A DNA stretch of 64,000 bases from Streptomyces chrestomyceticus JCM 4735 (GTDB lineage: Bacteria; Actinomycetota; Actinomycetes; Streptomycetales; Streptomycetaceae): NCBI RefSeq assembly GCF_003865135.1, contig NZ_BHZC01000001.1:496001-560000 (forward strand). Reading direction: 5' to 3'. Both the position numbers and the translations under genes were made by a program. Below, one piece after another: positions 1 to 8,646 of the stretch. The first letter of the stretch is position 1. Every line of letters begins with the position of its first letter. The notes beneath the pieces were generated by a model. That model worked only from the letters and a program-made list of their open reading frames with translations. It was not told where the DNA came from and did not search any database.

Positions 1-477
1 CTCACCGATGAGGACGAGCGGATTCTCGACGCCCTTGCCGCAGACGGCCGCGCCAGCTTCGTCGACCTCGCCGCAGCGGCGGACTCCACCCCGGGACGAG
101 TGTCACGCCGTCTCGACGCCTTGCTCCGGCGCCGCGTCGTCCACATCGACGTCGAGATCGCCGCGGCCGCTCTGGGATATCACGCCAGAGCGAACCTGTG
201 GCTGCGCGTGCATCCGTCGGCGGTGAAGACGGTCGGACGCATGCTCGCGGAGGAACCCGAGATCGCCTTCGCCGCGGCCGTCTCCGGGCCCTACAACGTG
301 CACGCCGTCGCGCACTGCCGGGATCTCGACGAGCTGTTCGAGTTCACGTCCGATCGCATCGGCTCCATGGCAGGCCTGCAGAGCATGGAGGTCTCGCCTG
401 TACTCCAGCACATCAAGCAGGCCGGCACGCTGCTGTCCGGCGATCGCCTCATCGATCCGTCGCGCAGGAGGGCGTGA
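1..477 (+). CDS. Lrp/AsnC family transcriptional regulator, C-terminal part (5' truncated by window edge)
   Basis: The reading frame is open from base 1 and stops at 477, so only the last 158 codons are present. It begins inside a winged helix-turn-helix (LTDEDERILDAL, then DLAAAADSTPGRVSRRLDAL) and continues into an Lrp-type ligand-binding (RAM) domain (YHARANLWLRVHP, then AVSGPYNVHAVAHC). Family knowledge: these proteins sense amino acids or related small molecules and regulate transport or catabolic genes. Many Streptomyces members carry two such HTH-RAM units, so this may be the second half of a longer protein. The target is unknown because the upstream neighbour lies outside the window. 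The 228 bases that follow hold no gene. Confidence 0.85.
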   Translation, partial: LTDEDERILDALAADGRASFVDLAAAADSTPGRVSRRLDALLRRRVVHIDVEIAAAALGYHARANLWLRVHPSAVKTVGRMLAEEPEIAFAAAVSGPYNVHAVAHCRDLDELFEFTSDRIGSMAGLQSMEVSPVLQHIKQAGTLLSGDRLIDPSRRRA

Positions 478-705
478 TGCGTCGTCCCTGTTCCGGCGCG
501 CCTCCGACTCGACGCAGGGGCTGGCCGCACCCCGGAGACCCGGAGCCAGGCACAGGCTCCGTTCGTACCGTTCCGCGCCGCCTGATGCCAAGGAGCCGGT
601 GTGCGCTCACCTCCTCGCTGGGCCGACGAACGCCCCGTCCGGCAGACAGACCAGCGGCATTCGTCGCTGCGGTGATGGGCCGGTCAGGTGAGGCATGATC
701 GATGG

Positions 706-1128
706 ATGAGACGGCATCTGGGACTGGTGACCGTGGTGGTGCGCGACTACGACGCGGCCATCGCGTTCTACGTGGAGGTGCTCGGCTTTGAGCTGCGCGA
801 GGACACCTGGCTCGGCGAGGGGAAGCGCTGGGTGGTGGTCGCCCCGCCCGGAGCGGAGACGGCGGTGCTGCTCGCGCGTGCCGTCACCCCGGAGCAGGAA
901 GGCCGGGTCGGGGACCAGACCGGTGGCCGGGTCGGCATGTTCCTGTACACCGATGACTTCGATGGTGACTACGAACGTCTGCGTGTGGCCGGGGCCTGGT
1001 TCGAAGAACCCCCTCGCCGCGAGCCCTACGGCACCGTGGCCGTCTTCCAAGATCTGTACGGGAATCGCTGGGACCTGCTCCAGCCTCAGGACAACGACGC
1101 CTGCGTGGTCATCTCCGGCCAGACCTGA
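706..1128 (+). CDS. VOC family (glyoxalase/bleomycin-resistance-like) protein
   Basis: A 140-residue single-module vicinal-oxygen-chelate protein. It opens with the usual first strand and helix (LGLVTVVVRDYDAAIAFYVEVLGF) and ends with the second beta-alpha unit (YGTVAVFQDLYGNRWDLLQP), whose final acidic and aromatic residues are typical of metal-binding VOC folds. Family members are dioxygenases, isomerases or drug-binding proteins, and the substrate cannot be read from sequence. I chose ATG 706; an in-frame GTG at 688 would add six residues. It stands alone with no operon partner. Confidence 0.8.
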   Translation: MRRHLGLVTVVVRDYDAAIAFYVEVLGFELREDTWLGEGKRWVVVAPPGAETAVLLARAVTPEQEGRVGDQTGGRVGMFLYTDDFDGDYERLRVAGAWFEEPPRREPYGTVAVFQDLYGNRWDLLQPQDNDACVVISGQT

Positions 1129-1213
1129 TCGCCCGCCGCCAGCCCCTGACGTGAACTCACGCCCACTGAAACTCTGCGAGCATGCATTCAGGCTGCCTGA
1201 CTTCGCCGCATCC

Positions 1214-1633
1214 TCATGGCGATTGCCTGCTCGGCGAGACGCCCCGGGCGAGGGCCGCGGAGAGCGTGGGGCGGGCATCGTCCACGTACTGGAGGAGGCT
1301 GTGGCACAGCACCACGTTGAATTCCCCGGTGGCAAGGCCGACGGGCAGCGCATGCACATCGGCCCGGACGCAGGTGATCAGCTCCGTCAGGCCGCTCGCC
1401 TCGGCCCGCTCAACCGCCGCGGCGAGCATCGCGGGCGCGTAGTCGACGGTCGTGACGCGGTGCCCGCGAGCGGCCAGGCGTACGGCATCGCCGCCGTCCC
1501 CGCCCGGCAGGCCCTCAAGGTGGCGGCCCAGGTTCGCTTCAGCCAGCGCGTAGCGCAGACGACCCCCGGGTGCCTCCTGCCACTCCCGCCAGGCAGACAT
1601 CGCCGTGTTGAACTTCTCCGCAGACTCACACAT
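1214..1633 (-). pseudogene. SAM-dependent methyltransferase remnant
   Basis: The frame encodes a recognisable Streptomyces class I methyltransferase N-terminus (FNTAMSAWREWQ, RLRYALAEANLGRHLEGLP) and motif II/III region (GHRVTTVDYAPAMLAAA, FNVVLCHSLLQYVDD). The glycine-rich SAM motif is damaged: EGLP runs straight into GGDGGDAVRL, where a hydrophobic VLDLAG-like strand is expected. The protein stops soon after RPTLSAALARG, losing the last ~100 residues of a ~250-residue family. I read it as a gene with an internal deletion and a lost 3' end. An upstream ATG at 1705 is also in frame. Confidence 0.6.
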
Positions 1634-1980
1634 CCAGTGACGACAGCGGTCAGCAGTACGCGCGGCATGTACGACGACTTCGAGAGCGTCAGCCATCCGC
1701 GGCAACCATGCTCAGCACGGCTGGCGGCCGGACGGTGCACGTCGCCAAGGGCCGATGGGCGACGACTACATCAGACTTCAGCCGCCGAAAATCGGCCCCA
1801 CATACCTATGAGGGCCACCGGAGCCGCTCGGTCTCAGGTCATTGCGGCGCCCCGGGCGGTGCGGGGCATCTGACTCGTCCGGCCGCCTGGGGCGCTCCAC
1901 TCAAGCGCCTCCGTCCTGCAGTGACGCCTGAGGGGCTGACGTCCGAGAATCTGCGTGGACGCACTCGGCTGATCGGCCCG

Positions 1981-2364
1981 CTATGGGGCCACCGTGCGGA
2001 AGAGGGCCAGAAGGGCCTGGGCCGGCGGAGTATCCGCGTCGAAGAACTGCGTGGCCAGCGCGGGCGGCACGGTCTTACCGTGCATGCGAACCTGATGGCA
2101 CCTGAAGCAGAACGTTGCCTCGAACAGCGCCAGGTCGAGAGATTCCTCGTACGCCCGAATACTCCAGCCTGGCCAGAAGCCACAGCGGTGCTGTTCGCTG
2201 CCGGGCAGGCCCTCGATCAAAGCCAGGGCTTCGATGGCCTCGCTCCCGGCCCAGTGGGCAACCGTCCTTCCCGGGTACGGGACGCCCCGCTCGGCCGGGA
2301 CGGCGGAAATCCTTACGACCTCGATCAGTACGGTGGCGGCAACGGCTTCGGCGGGGAGCTGCAT
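1981..2364 (-). CDS. Hypothetical protein with a CxxC-type motif
   Basis: A 127-residue protein of unrecognised family, read from the ATG giving MQLPAEAVAA; an in-frame ATG at 2436 would add 24 residues. It has a plausible soluble composition and a single FCFRCHQ motif near residue 90, which could bind metal or form a redox pair. No membrane segment or signal peptide is visible. Codon use has normal Streptomyces third-position GC bias, which is why I accept it as coding. It has no operon partner; the 275 bases on its right-hand (downstream) side hold nothing recognisable. Confidence 0.5.
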   Translation of the reverse strand: MQLPAEAVAATVLIEVVRISAVPAERGVPYPGRTVAHWAGSEAIEALALIEGLPGSEQHRCGFWPGWSIRAYEESLDLALFEATFCFRCHQVRMHGKTVPPALATQFFDADTPPAQALLALFRTVAP

Positions 2365-2553
2365 GTGCGCAGTCTGCCCACCGGAGTAGCAACTGGCCAA
2401 AGCAGTTGAGGGGCTATCTGCGACGCGTAAGTCCACAGCGGCAGGGATTCAGCGTGCCAACGCACGCCCTAACGAGCCGCACAGCCGCTGAAGAGCCAGC
2501 ACAAGTGCTCAATCCTGTGGTCGAGCAGGCGATCACCGCTCGGCCCCCTCGCC

Positions 2554-2868
2554 TCACTCCCCCAACAGGTCGACACCACCAGCGCCGACTCGTCCTCCAT
2601 CTGACTGCCTCACGGCCAGTGGGAAGAGTTCAAGGGCGGCAGCTCGGTAGCAAGCGTCGGCATCCTTCGTGAAGGCGGCGAAGGCGGACAGGCCGTCCTT
2701 CGCTTGCAGCAGCACCTCTTTGGCCTTGGGAAACTGTGTGCCGAGCATGTCGGCGACGTGGGCGAGCGGGACGCGAGCGTCGGTCGGACCGCCTTGCCGT
2801 CTGGCTCGCCCGAGGTCGGTGCCGTCCTGGCCGGCCTTCGCATTGCAGGCGGGCAGCACGACGATCAC
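2554..2868 (-). pseudogene. IS256-type transposase fragment
   Basis: Within this frame, residues ~36-70 (HVADMLGTQFPKAKEVLL, then DGLSAFAAF) match the segment of IS256/mutator-type transposases that normally leads into the AFP..HWRKIWSTNPLER block. The similarity ends at AFAAF and the rest of the transposase is absent on both sides. No terminal inverted repeats were found. The frame starts four bases inside the end of the neighbouring tetR gene, so an old insertion apparently landed here and decayed. Confidence 0.5.
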
Positions 2869-3452
2869 GACACGATCCGCGTTTCAGACACGGGTCCGGC
2901 CGCGCGTACTTCGGCGAGCGCTTGCCGTGCCAGTGGGCCGAAGTCCTCTTTGTTGCCGGTGCCGATCCACTGATCGAAGGCGATCTCCCAGGCCAGCGCG
3001 CCCAGTTTCGCGGCGACGCGCGCGGTCAGGATCGGGACTCCGCGGCGGTTGAGAGCCTCGATCATCGCGGCGGTGAGGTCGATCCTCTTCAGGGCTTCAC
3101 GTTCCCGCAGTTCCGTATGGGCGTTCAGCACGGCCTGGCGCCGGCGGCTGAACTCGCGGCGGTCGGCGGTGAAGAACGTCCGGCCGAGTGCGTCGAGGGC
3201 GTCCGCCACCGTGTCGAGCGGTCCGGCCGCCGGCGGCGCCGAGTCGATCCCCTCTACGAGCAGGGCGGCCACCGTGCCTCGGCCGAAGAGCACCTCGCGC
3301 TTGTCCGGGAAGTGCCGGAAGAACGTGCTCTTGGTGAGCCCCGCGCGCTCCGCGATCTCGATCACGGTGGTGTTCTCGTAGCCGTTCTCCTCGAAGAGGT
3401 CGAGGGCGGCGGCGGCGAGTCGGCCTGGTGCGTCGGGTTGCCAGCGAGTCAT
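2865..3452 (-). CDS. TetR/AcrR family transcriptional regulator
   Basis: A 195-residue protein with an N-terminal TetR DNA-binding domain (residues ~8-55: LAAAALDLFEENGYENTTV, then AGLTKSTFFRHFPDKREVLF) and a helical ligand-binding C-terminus. It is divergent from the oxidoreductase at 3536, with 83 bases between the start codons. That gap contains an inverted repeat likely to be its operator. Inference: it represses the oxidoreductase and itself, and is released by a small electrophile or quinone-like ligand. Family assignment is firm; the ligand is unknown. Confidence 0.9.
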   Translation of the reverse strand: MTRWQPDAPGRLAAAALDLFEENGYENTTVIEIAERAGLTKSTFFRHFPDKREVLFGRGTVAALLVEGIDSAPPAAGPLDTVADALDALGRTFFTADRREFSRRRQAVLNAHTELREREALKRIDLTAAMIEALNRRGVPILTARVAAKLGALAWEIAFDQWIGTGNKEDFGPLARQALAEVRAAGPVSETRIVS

Positions 3453-3465
3453 GGGAGCAGTGTAC

Positions 3466-3520
3466 GGGACTTGGTCCCATCACTGGTGTATGGTCGATGA
3501 GACCAAGTCCCATCACTGGC
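3466..3520. promoter_or_regulatory. Probable TetR operator between divergent genes
   Basis: Two related sites are visible. GGGACTTGGTCCC at 3466-3478 is itself palindromic, and GACCAAGTCCC at 3501-3511 is the exact inverse of its first 11 bases. Each is followed by CCATCACTGG (3477-3486 and 3510-3519). The sites sit between the start codons of the tetR gene and the oxidoreductase, the usual place for TetR autoregulation. Confidence 0.6.
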
Positions 3521-3535
3521 CAGGAGAGGTCACCG

Positions 3536-4456
3536 ATGAGCAGAGCTGTCCGTTACCGGCGCTTCGGCGGTCCCGAAGTACTCGAACTGCAGGAGATACC
3601 CGAGCCGCACGCCGCGCCGGACGAGGTGCGCGTCCGGGTCACGGCCGCCGGGCTGAATCCGATGGACTGGCAGATCGCCCCACAGCCCGACATGGCGGCG
3701 CAGTTCGGCATCACCTTGCCGGCCGGGTTCGGCAGCGACTTCGCCGGAGTGGTGGACGAGGTGGGCGCCGAAGCCACGGGTTTCGTGATCGGCGACCGGG
3801 TGTTCGGGGGCGCGATCGGCCGGTCCGTCGCCGATTTCGTGCTGGTCAAGACGTCTACTGCCACACTGTGGCGCACCCCGGAGGGCATCGGCGACCAGGT
3901 GGCGGGCACGCTTCCGGTGTCCGGCCTGACGGCCTGCGCCGCGCTCGCCGCGATCGGGCTCCGCGCCGGGGACACCGTCCTGATCGGCGGGGCGGCGGGT
4001 GGCGTGGGCATCTTCGCCGTGCAGTTGGCGAAGCTGGCGGGCGCCCGGGTGCTCGGCACCGCCTCCGAGGGCACGTTCGACTTCCTGCGCGGGCTCGGCG
4101 CCGAACCCGTGACGTACGGCCCCGGCCTGGCGGACCGGGTGCGGGCCCTGGCGCCCGAGGGGATCACCGCCGCGACCGACCTGTTCGCAAGGGAGGCGGC
4201 CGAGACCGCGCTCAAGCTCGGCGTGGCACCCGAGCGGATCTCCGTCGTGGCCGACGGCCCCGCCCCGCCGCCCGGGGTGCGCAAGACGGGTGCCCTCGAC
4301 GCGGAGCGAGGCGCCCTGGAACGGATCGCCGAAGCGGTCCATCGCGGGGAGATCACGGTGCCGATCGCGGCGGCCTACCCGGTCGAGCGGATCCGCGAAG
4401 CCGTGACGACACAGGCCCAGAGGCATGTGCACGGCAAGATCGTGATCACACTGTAG
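3536..4456 (+). CDS. NADP-dependent oxidoreductase (quinone reductase-like MDR family)
   Basis: A 306-residue zinc-independent medium-chain dehydrogenase/reductase. It shows the GroES-like N-terminal domain (RYRRFGGPEVLELQEIPEP) and a Rossmann nucleotide-binding motif (VLIGGAAGGVGIFAVQLAK, residues ~150-170); zinc-ligand cysteines are absent. Members reduce quinones or enones with NADPH. I chose ATG 3536, preceded by CAGGAGAGG; the longer frame upstream runs through the operator. Control by the divergent TetR protein is likely. Confidence 0.88.
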   Translation: MSRAVRYRRFGGPEVLELQEIPEPHAAPDEVRVRVTAAGLNPMDWQIAPQPDMAAQFGITLPAGFGSDFAGVVDEVGAEATGFVIGDRVFGGAIGRSVADFVLVKTSTATLWRTPEGIGDQVAGTLPVSGLTACAALAAIGLRAGDTVLIGGAAGGVGIFAVQLAKLAGARVLGTASEGTFDFLRGLGAEPVTYGPGLADRVRALAPEGITAATDLFAREAAETALKLGVAPERISVVADGPAPPPGVRKTGALDAERGALERIAEAVHRGEITVPIAAAYPVERIREAVTTQAQRHVHGKIVITL

Positions 4457-4668
4457 ACCGGCACCGGTACGGGCAGCGGGCCACACGGCGTGATGGCCGG
4501 GCGCGCGGGTGTCCCAGTCGAAAGCGTGTCCCTCGGCGCTGTGATCGGCGAACGTGCCCAGACCGTCGTCTGGGTCGAGGACACAGTCCAGCGCATGCAC
4601 CAACACGAGGGAGGGCATGGTGCCGTACAGCCGGGTGACGTCGTGCCAGGCGGTCTCCAGCGACAGGG

Positions 4669-5658
4669 TCAGATGCGGTGAAGGGTGATGGTGGTCCAGG
4701 CACCGAGGTGGACGCGGTCGCCGTCCACGAGGGGAAGGGGCGTGTGGGGGGCGATGGGATCAGGTGCCATGTTCACGGTGGTGCCGTTGAGAGAACCCAA
4801 GTCAACGACCGTCCAGCTACCGTCTGGCTGCTCCTCCAGCACGGCGTGCCGGAGGGAGACGCCAGGGTCTTGAGGCACCGCGAGGTCGATCTCTGGGCGG
4901 GCACCCCGGTGCACACCGCGGCCGATCTGCAGCAGTCCCCGACCCGTGATCGGGATACGGCGCTCGGGACAGTACGGCGGGAAGCTCAAGGAGCCCTGGG
5001 CACCGTCGGTGCTGTCGGCCGTCATCTGTGCGAAGTACTCACGGTCGGCGTTGACCAGCGCCACCCAGCGGGTGGCTGCGAGGATCTCCCAACTCCGCCG
5101 CTCACGGTTCCAGATCACCTCAGCGGGGCTTTCCCCGGTCTGCCGGGCCCGCAGGTCCAAACCGGCCAAGGCGCGCAGGGCTTCGTCCGTGGCCTCGATG
5201 TGGATGCGCAAGGTGAGGTCTGCCTGCGGATCGCTGATGACGACCTCGTCGTCCGCACGGTGCCTGCGGGCGATCTTGCGCAGCAGCTCACGGGCTCCTT
5301 CGTACGCGTCCTGGGCCGCCCGCGATGCGAGGGCTTGGACGAACGGGACGACCGCCATGGTCACCGCGACCGTGGCGGCCGTCTCGGCCAGCCGGAAGAC
5401 GGCGGAGGGGGAGGGCAACGGGTGGCCCCCGGCCGCGCCTTGAGCGCCGTCGGCACAGCCGCACTCCTCGCAGAATCGGCCGGTCACCGGGGTGCGGCAC
5501 TCCGGGCAGGTCCACAAGCGCTCAGTCACCTCCGGCTTGGGCCGGTCTCCGGGCCCGGGGCGGCTGCTCCCGGCCGCCTCGGGCCGCGCCATGGGTGATC
5601 CACAGACGTCGCACCAGTCGTCCGCCCGCGAGTCATGCCCCATTGGGCAGGTCGGCAT
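4669..5658 (-). CDS. FHA domain protein with N-terminal zinc ribbons
   Basis: A 329-residue protein starting MPTCPMGHDS. It has two cysteine-pair zinc-ribbon-like motifs near the N-terminus (CPMGH..CDVCG; CPECRTPVTGRFCEECG), a hydrophobic stretch (TVAVTMAVVPFVQALA) that may be a membrane anchor, a middle domain of unknown type, and a C-terminal forkhead-associated domain (LLQIGRG, SLRHAVLEE, LNGTTVN). FHA domains bind phosphothreonine, so it probably acts in Ser/Thr-kinase signalling. An alternative start at 5712 would add 18 residues. The 212 bases downstream hold no gene I can support. Confidence 0.8.
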   Translation of the reverse strand: MPTCPMGHDSRADDWCDVCGSPMARPEAAGSSRPGPGDRPKPEVTERLWTCPECRTPVTGRFCEECGCADGAQGAAGGHPLPSPSAVFRLAETAATVAVTMAVVPFVQALASRAAQDAYEGARELLRKIARRHRADDEVVISDPQADLTLRIHIEATDEALRALAGLDLRARQTGESPAEVIWNRERRSWEILAATRWVALVNADREYFAQMTADSTDGAQGSLSFPPYCPERRIPITGRGLLQIGRGVHRGARPEIDLAVPQDPGVSLRHAVLEEQPDGSWTVVDLGSLNGTTVNMAPDPIAPHTPLPLVDGDRVHLGAWTTITLHRI

Positions 5659-5971
5659 CGGTACCCCCGCTTGCTGTGTGTCTGAGCCGGTGGTGGGCGG
5701 GACCAGGTTCATGGCCGCCCTGGTTCAAGGGCTCCTGGCTGTGCCCGTGTGCCACACGGTAGTTGGCGTGTTGCGAGTACGCCATGGATGGCTGCGGCGG
5801 TTCGTCCGGCACTACCGAGGCGTCCCGGGCAGGCGCACCGTCTGGTGGCTGCCCAGTCGCAGGGGGTGGGAGCGATAGGTCTGGGGGGGGGTGCGCTCGC
5901 TGGTCAGGGCCCAGCCGTCGAGGGGTCGGCCGCGCGGCGGCTGGTGTCCTTCACGGAGGCCCAATCGGCGT

Positions 5972-7243
5972 TCAGGGGCCGTCGGCCCGACGTGAGCCGT
6001 CGCCGTGTGCGTCCGGCCGTACTCCTGCCCACGCGGCGGGTACGGCCATCAGCCCGGCGACGGCCGACCACCACCACAGGGAGCGGCCGAGCAGATCCCA
6101 GCCGGCGACCGCGAGAACCGGGCCCACGGTGGATCCGAGACCGTACACCGCACTCGCCGCGCCCAGGTAGCGGCCCCGCAGGTCCGGTGGGCCCGCCCTG
6201 GCCGGGTAGGCCAGGAACAGGGTGGGAGCCGACACGGCTTCGCCGAAGGACCATGTCAGGGTCGCGGCCACCAGTCCGGCGATGCCCCAGGCCGGTCCGT
6301 ACAGCGTCATCCCGAGGCAGGTCAGTGCCGTTCCCGCGGCGGTCACCGGACGTACGCGGCACCGCTGGGTGAAGCGTGTGACGGGGAGTTCGAAGGCGAC
6401 GACGGTGAGCCCGTTGACCGTGATGAGCGCCGCGTAGACCGTGGTGGACAGGTCCTGGTCGCGTACGGCGAGCGGCAGGGCGGACAGGTACTGGACGTAG
6501 ACCAGGGTGCTGATCAGCATGGCGAGGAGCAGGAGCAGGTAGCGGCGGTCGGCGAGGAGCGGGCGGTAGCCGCGTCCGCGCGGGCCCGGGCGGGCGCGGG
6601 CCACTGGTGCCTGGTGTCTTCGCCTGGGCACGCACCGTGCGACGACGGTCGCGTAGACCAGGCCGACGGTCGCCTCCGTGAAGAACAGGAGGTCGTACGA
6701 CACGGCGATGAGTGCCGCGCCCAGCAGCGGGGCCGCCGCGGCGCCGAGGTTGATCGCCAAGCGGTACATCGCGAAGATCATGACGTGCCGGTCGGCCGGC
6801 ACCATCCGGCTCAGCAGGTCGGCCGCGGCCGGACGGTAAGCCTGCCCGGCGGCTGCCTGAAGGGCGAGGACGAGCAGCAGCACAGTGAAGTTCCTGGTGT
6901 ACGGGACAGCGGGCAGCAGCACCGACGACACCACCATGGACCCGACGATGGTGGCGTGCCCGCCGACGTGGTCGCACAGCCGGCCGCCCGCGAGGACTCC
7001 GACCACCGAGCCCGTGCCGTACGCGGCGAGCGTCAGACTCGCCTGCGCCGCGGAGAACCCCAGGCCGGTCAGGTAGAGGACGATGAACACCTGGACGAAC
7101 CCGCCGAGCCGGTTGACGAACATGCCGCCGATCAGGGCGCGCGCCGCGGGCGGAGCCTCGCGCCAGGTCCTCGTGATCCCGGCGCGCGAAGGACCGGGGT
7201 CACGGCGGCCCGGCCCGGGGTGCGGCCGGGGCCGGTCAGTCAT
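5972..7243 (-). CDS. MFS transporter (probable exporter of the adjacent pathway)
   Basis: A 423-residue major facilitator protein with about 12 hydrophobic segments, beginning after a basic N-terminus (LIGGMFVNRLGGFVQVFIVL). It has an MFS loop 2-3 signature variant (GGRLCDHVGG). It is the last gene of a four-gene minus-strand operon. Its ATG overlaps the stop of the ATP-grasp gene in the sequence ATGACTGA (7236-7243), implying translational coupling and a shared role. Inference: it exports the product made by the methyltransferase, AsnB-like and ATP-grasp enzymes. The substrate is unknown. Confidence 0.88.
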   Translation of the reverse strand: MTDRPRPHPGPGRRDPGPSRAGITRTWREAPPAARALIGGMFVNRLGGFVQVFIVLYLTGLGFSAAQASLTLAAYGTGSVVGVLAGGRLCDHVGGHATIVGSMVVSSVLLPAVPYTRNFTVLLLVLALQAAAGQAYRPAAADLLSRMVPADRHVMIFAMYRLAINLGAAAAPLLGAALIAVSYDLLFFTEATVGLVYATVVARCVPRRRHQAPVARARPGPRGRGYRPLLADRRYLLLLLAMLISTLVYVQYLSALPLAVRDQDLSTTVYAALITVNGLTVVAFELPVTRFTQRCRVRPVTAAGTALTCLGMTLYGPAWGIAGLVAATLTWSFGEAVSAPTLFLAYPARAGPPDLRGRYLGAASAVYGLGSTVGPVLAVAGWDLLGRSLWWWSAVAGLMAVPAAWAGVRPDAHGDGSRRADGP

Positions 7244-8615
7244 GGGCGGGGGCCGCGCCCGCCAAGGCTTGTTCGAGGCCGTTGAGGACCGCGTAGGAAT
7301 CGCGCAGCAGTACCTGGGGGGTTGGCGCCGTGAGCAGGAGGACACCTGCCAGGTTCAGGGAACCGTGGCCGGTTCGGTAGTGGTGCATGAGGGTCCCGGA
7401 CGGGACGGTGAAATCGGGTGCCACCCGGATCCCGCTGCCCGGGGACAGCAGACGGTCCCAGTCCACCGCCTCGGGAACGAAGACCGGCCGGGTCGTCCAC
7501 GGCCGGCCCCGGGAGTCGGTCGCGAGGACGTTGACCGAGCCCGCCGCGCAGCGTCCGGGGCCGGTCAGCAGGCCGTCCGGCAGTCCCGGGTCCTGCCCGA
7601 GGTGCGCCCGGGTGAGCGCACCGACCAGGTCCACCCCGTGAATGGCCTCGATCTGCTGGGTGAGCAGCAGACCGCCGAACCGGGCCGCGGTCTCCAGCAG
7701 GCACAGGCGGCGGTCCGCCATCAGCTTGATCTCGGTGTGGGTGCCGCAGGTCCCCAGGCCGAGGGCGTCGACCGCCCGCCGCGACAGGTCGGACACCGTG
7801 TGCTGCAGCGCCTCGGGCAGCACGCAGGGGGCCATGTTCCCCAGTTCGGTGAAGTCCGGCACGGTGGGCAGCCTCCCGGTGACGCACACGGGGTGGTAGA
7901 CGCCGTCGACGACCATTCCCTCGACGCTCAGGTAGTCGCCGTAGCCGGAGCCGTCGTACCAGGACTCGGTGGTGGCCGGGATGAGTTCTTCCACGATGAG
8001 TTCGTGGTGGGCCTCACCGGCCTTGAGCTCGCTCATGCCGCGGGCCGTCGCCGCCGTCAGCGCCCCGGTCGTGTGGCTCCAGGCGTCGGCCAGTTGAGCC
8101 CTCCGTTCCAGTACGACCTGGCCGATCGACCCGGCGCCCCACGCCGACTTGAGCAGGACGGGCGGGTGCAGTTCGGCCCAGGCCCGTTCCAGGTCGGTGA
8201 GCGAGTCGACGGGGCGGAAGCGGGGTACGGGCAGGCCCGCGTCCGCCCAGGCGCGCCGCATGAGGCGCTTGCTGCGTGCCTTGGCCGCACCCGGGCCGGG
8301 GCCGCGCAGGCCGAGCCGCTCGGCGGCCTCGGCGACGGCGAGCAGCGCGAACTCGGAGAAGGTCAGCACCGCGTCGGCCGCGGTACGGCGGGCCAGAGCG
8401 ACGATCGTGTCGCTCAGGCCACCCGGTTCCGGGCGGGCGGCGGTGAGGTCGGTGACCGAGGTGCAGCACCGGGTCGCCAGGGCGACCGCCGGGAGCGGCA
8501 GCGGGTCGAGGAGCAGCAGGTGGAGGCGGTCCGCGGTGGCCGCGACCTTCGGTATGGCGTCGCTCGGTGGCGGCCCGCCCCGGGCGTACACCAGCAGCAC
8601 CGTTGAGTCCCCCAT
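7236..8615 (-). CDS. ATP-grasp domain ligase
   Basis: A 459-residue ATP-grasp protein. Visible parts are a preATP-grasp N-terminal region (VLLVYARGGPPPSDAIPK), the central nucleotide-binding domain with the lysine strand (PPVLLKSAWGAGSIGQVV), the hinge acidic segment (LIVEELIPAT), and the metal-binding end (THTEIKLM, LLETAARFGG). Enzymes of this type activate a carboxylate as acyl phosphate and couple it to an amine, often making dipeptides. It lies between AsnB-like and MFS genes and overlaps the latter by 8 bases. Inference: it forms an amide bond in a small-molecule pathway; substrates are unknown. Confidence 0.85.
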   Translation of the reverse strand: MGDSTVLLVYARGGPPPSDAIPKVAATADRLHLLLLDPLPLPAVALATRCCTSVTDLTAARPEPGGLSDTIVALARRTAADAVLTFSEFALLAVAEAAERLGLRGPGPGAAKARSKRLMRRAWADAGLPVPRFRPVDSLTDLERAWAELHPPVLLKSAWGAGSIGQVVLERRAQLADAWSHTTGALTAATARGMSELKAGEAHHELIVEELIPATTESWYDGSGYGDYLSVEGMVVDGVYHPVCVTGRLPTVPDFTELGNMAPCVLPEALQHTVSDLSRRAVDALGLGTCGTHTEIKLMADRRLCLLETAARFGGLLLTQQIEAIHGVDLVGALTRAHLGQDPGLPDGLLTGPGRCAAGSVNVLATDSRGRPWTTRPVFVPEAVDWDRLLSPGSGIRVAPDFTVPSGTLMHHYRTGHGSLNLAGVLLLTAPTPQVLLRDSYAVLNGLEQALAGAAPAHD

Positions 8616-8646
8616 GGGGTCGTCCCTTTCTCGTCGGGCTTACTCG

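Noticed and set aside
4446..4668. Minus-strand frame with protein-like sequence (MPSLVLVHALDCVLDPDDG) after the FHA gene
   Set aside because: Only ~55 codons lie outside the oxidoreductase, no family was recognised and no clean stop falls in the gap; it may be a remnant but is not supportable.
5288..6372. Overlapping plus-strand frames between the FHA and MFS genes
   Set aside because: Arg/Pro-rich antisense translations; the 5713-5971 gap itself holds only a G run at about 5882-5890 and no gene.
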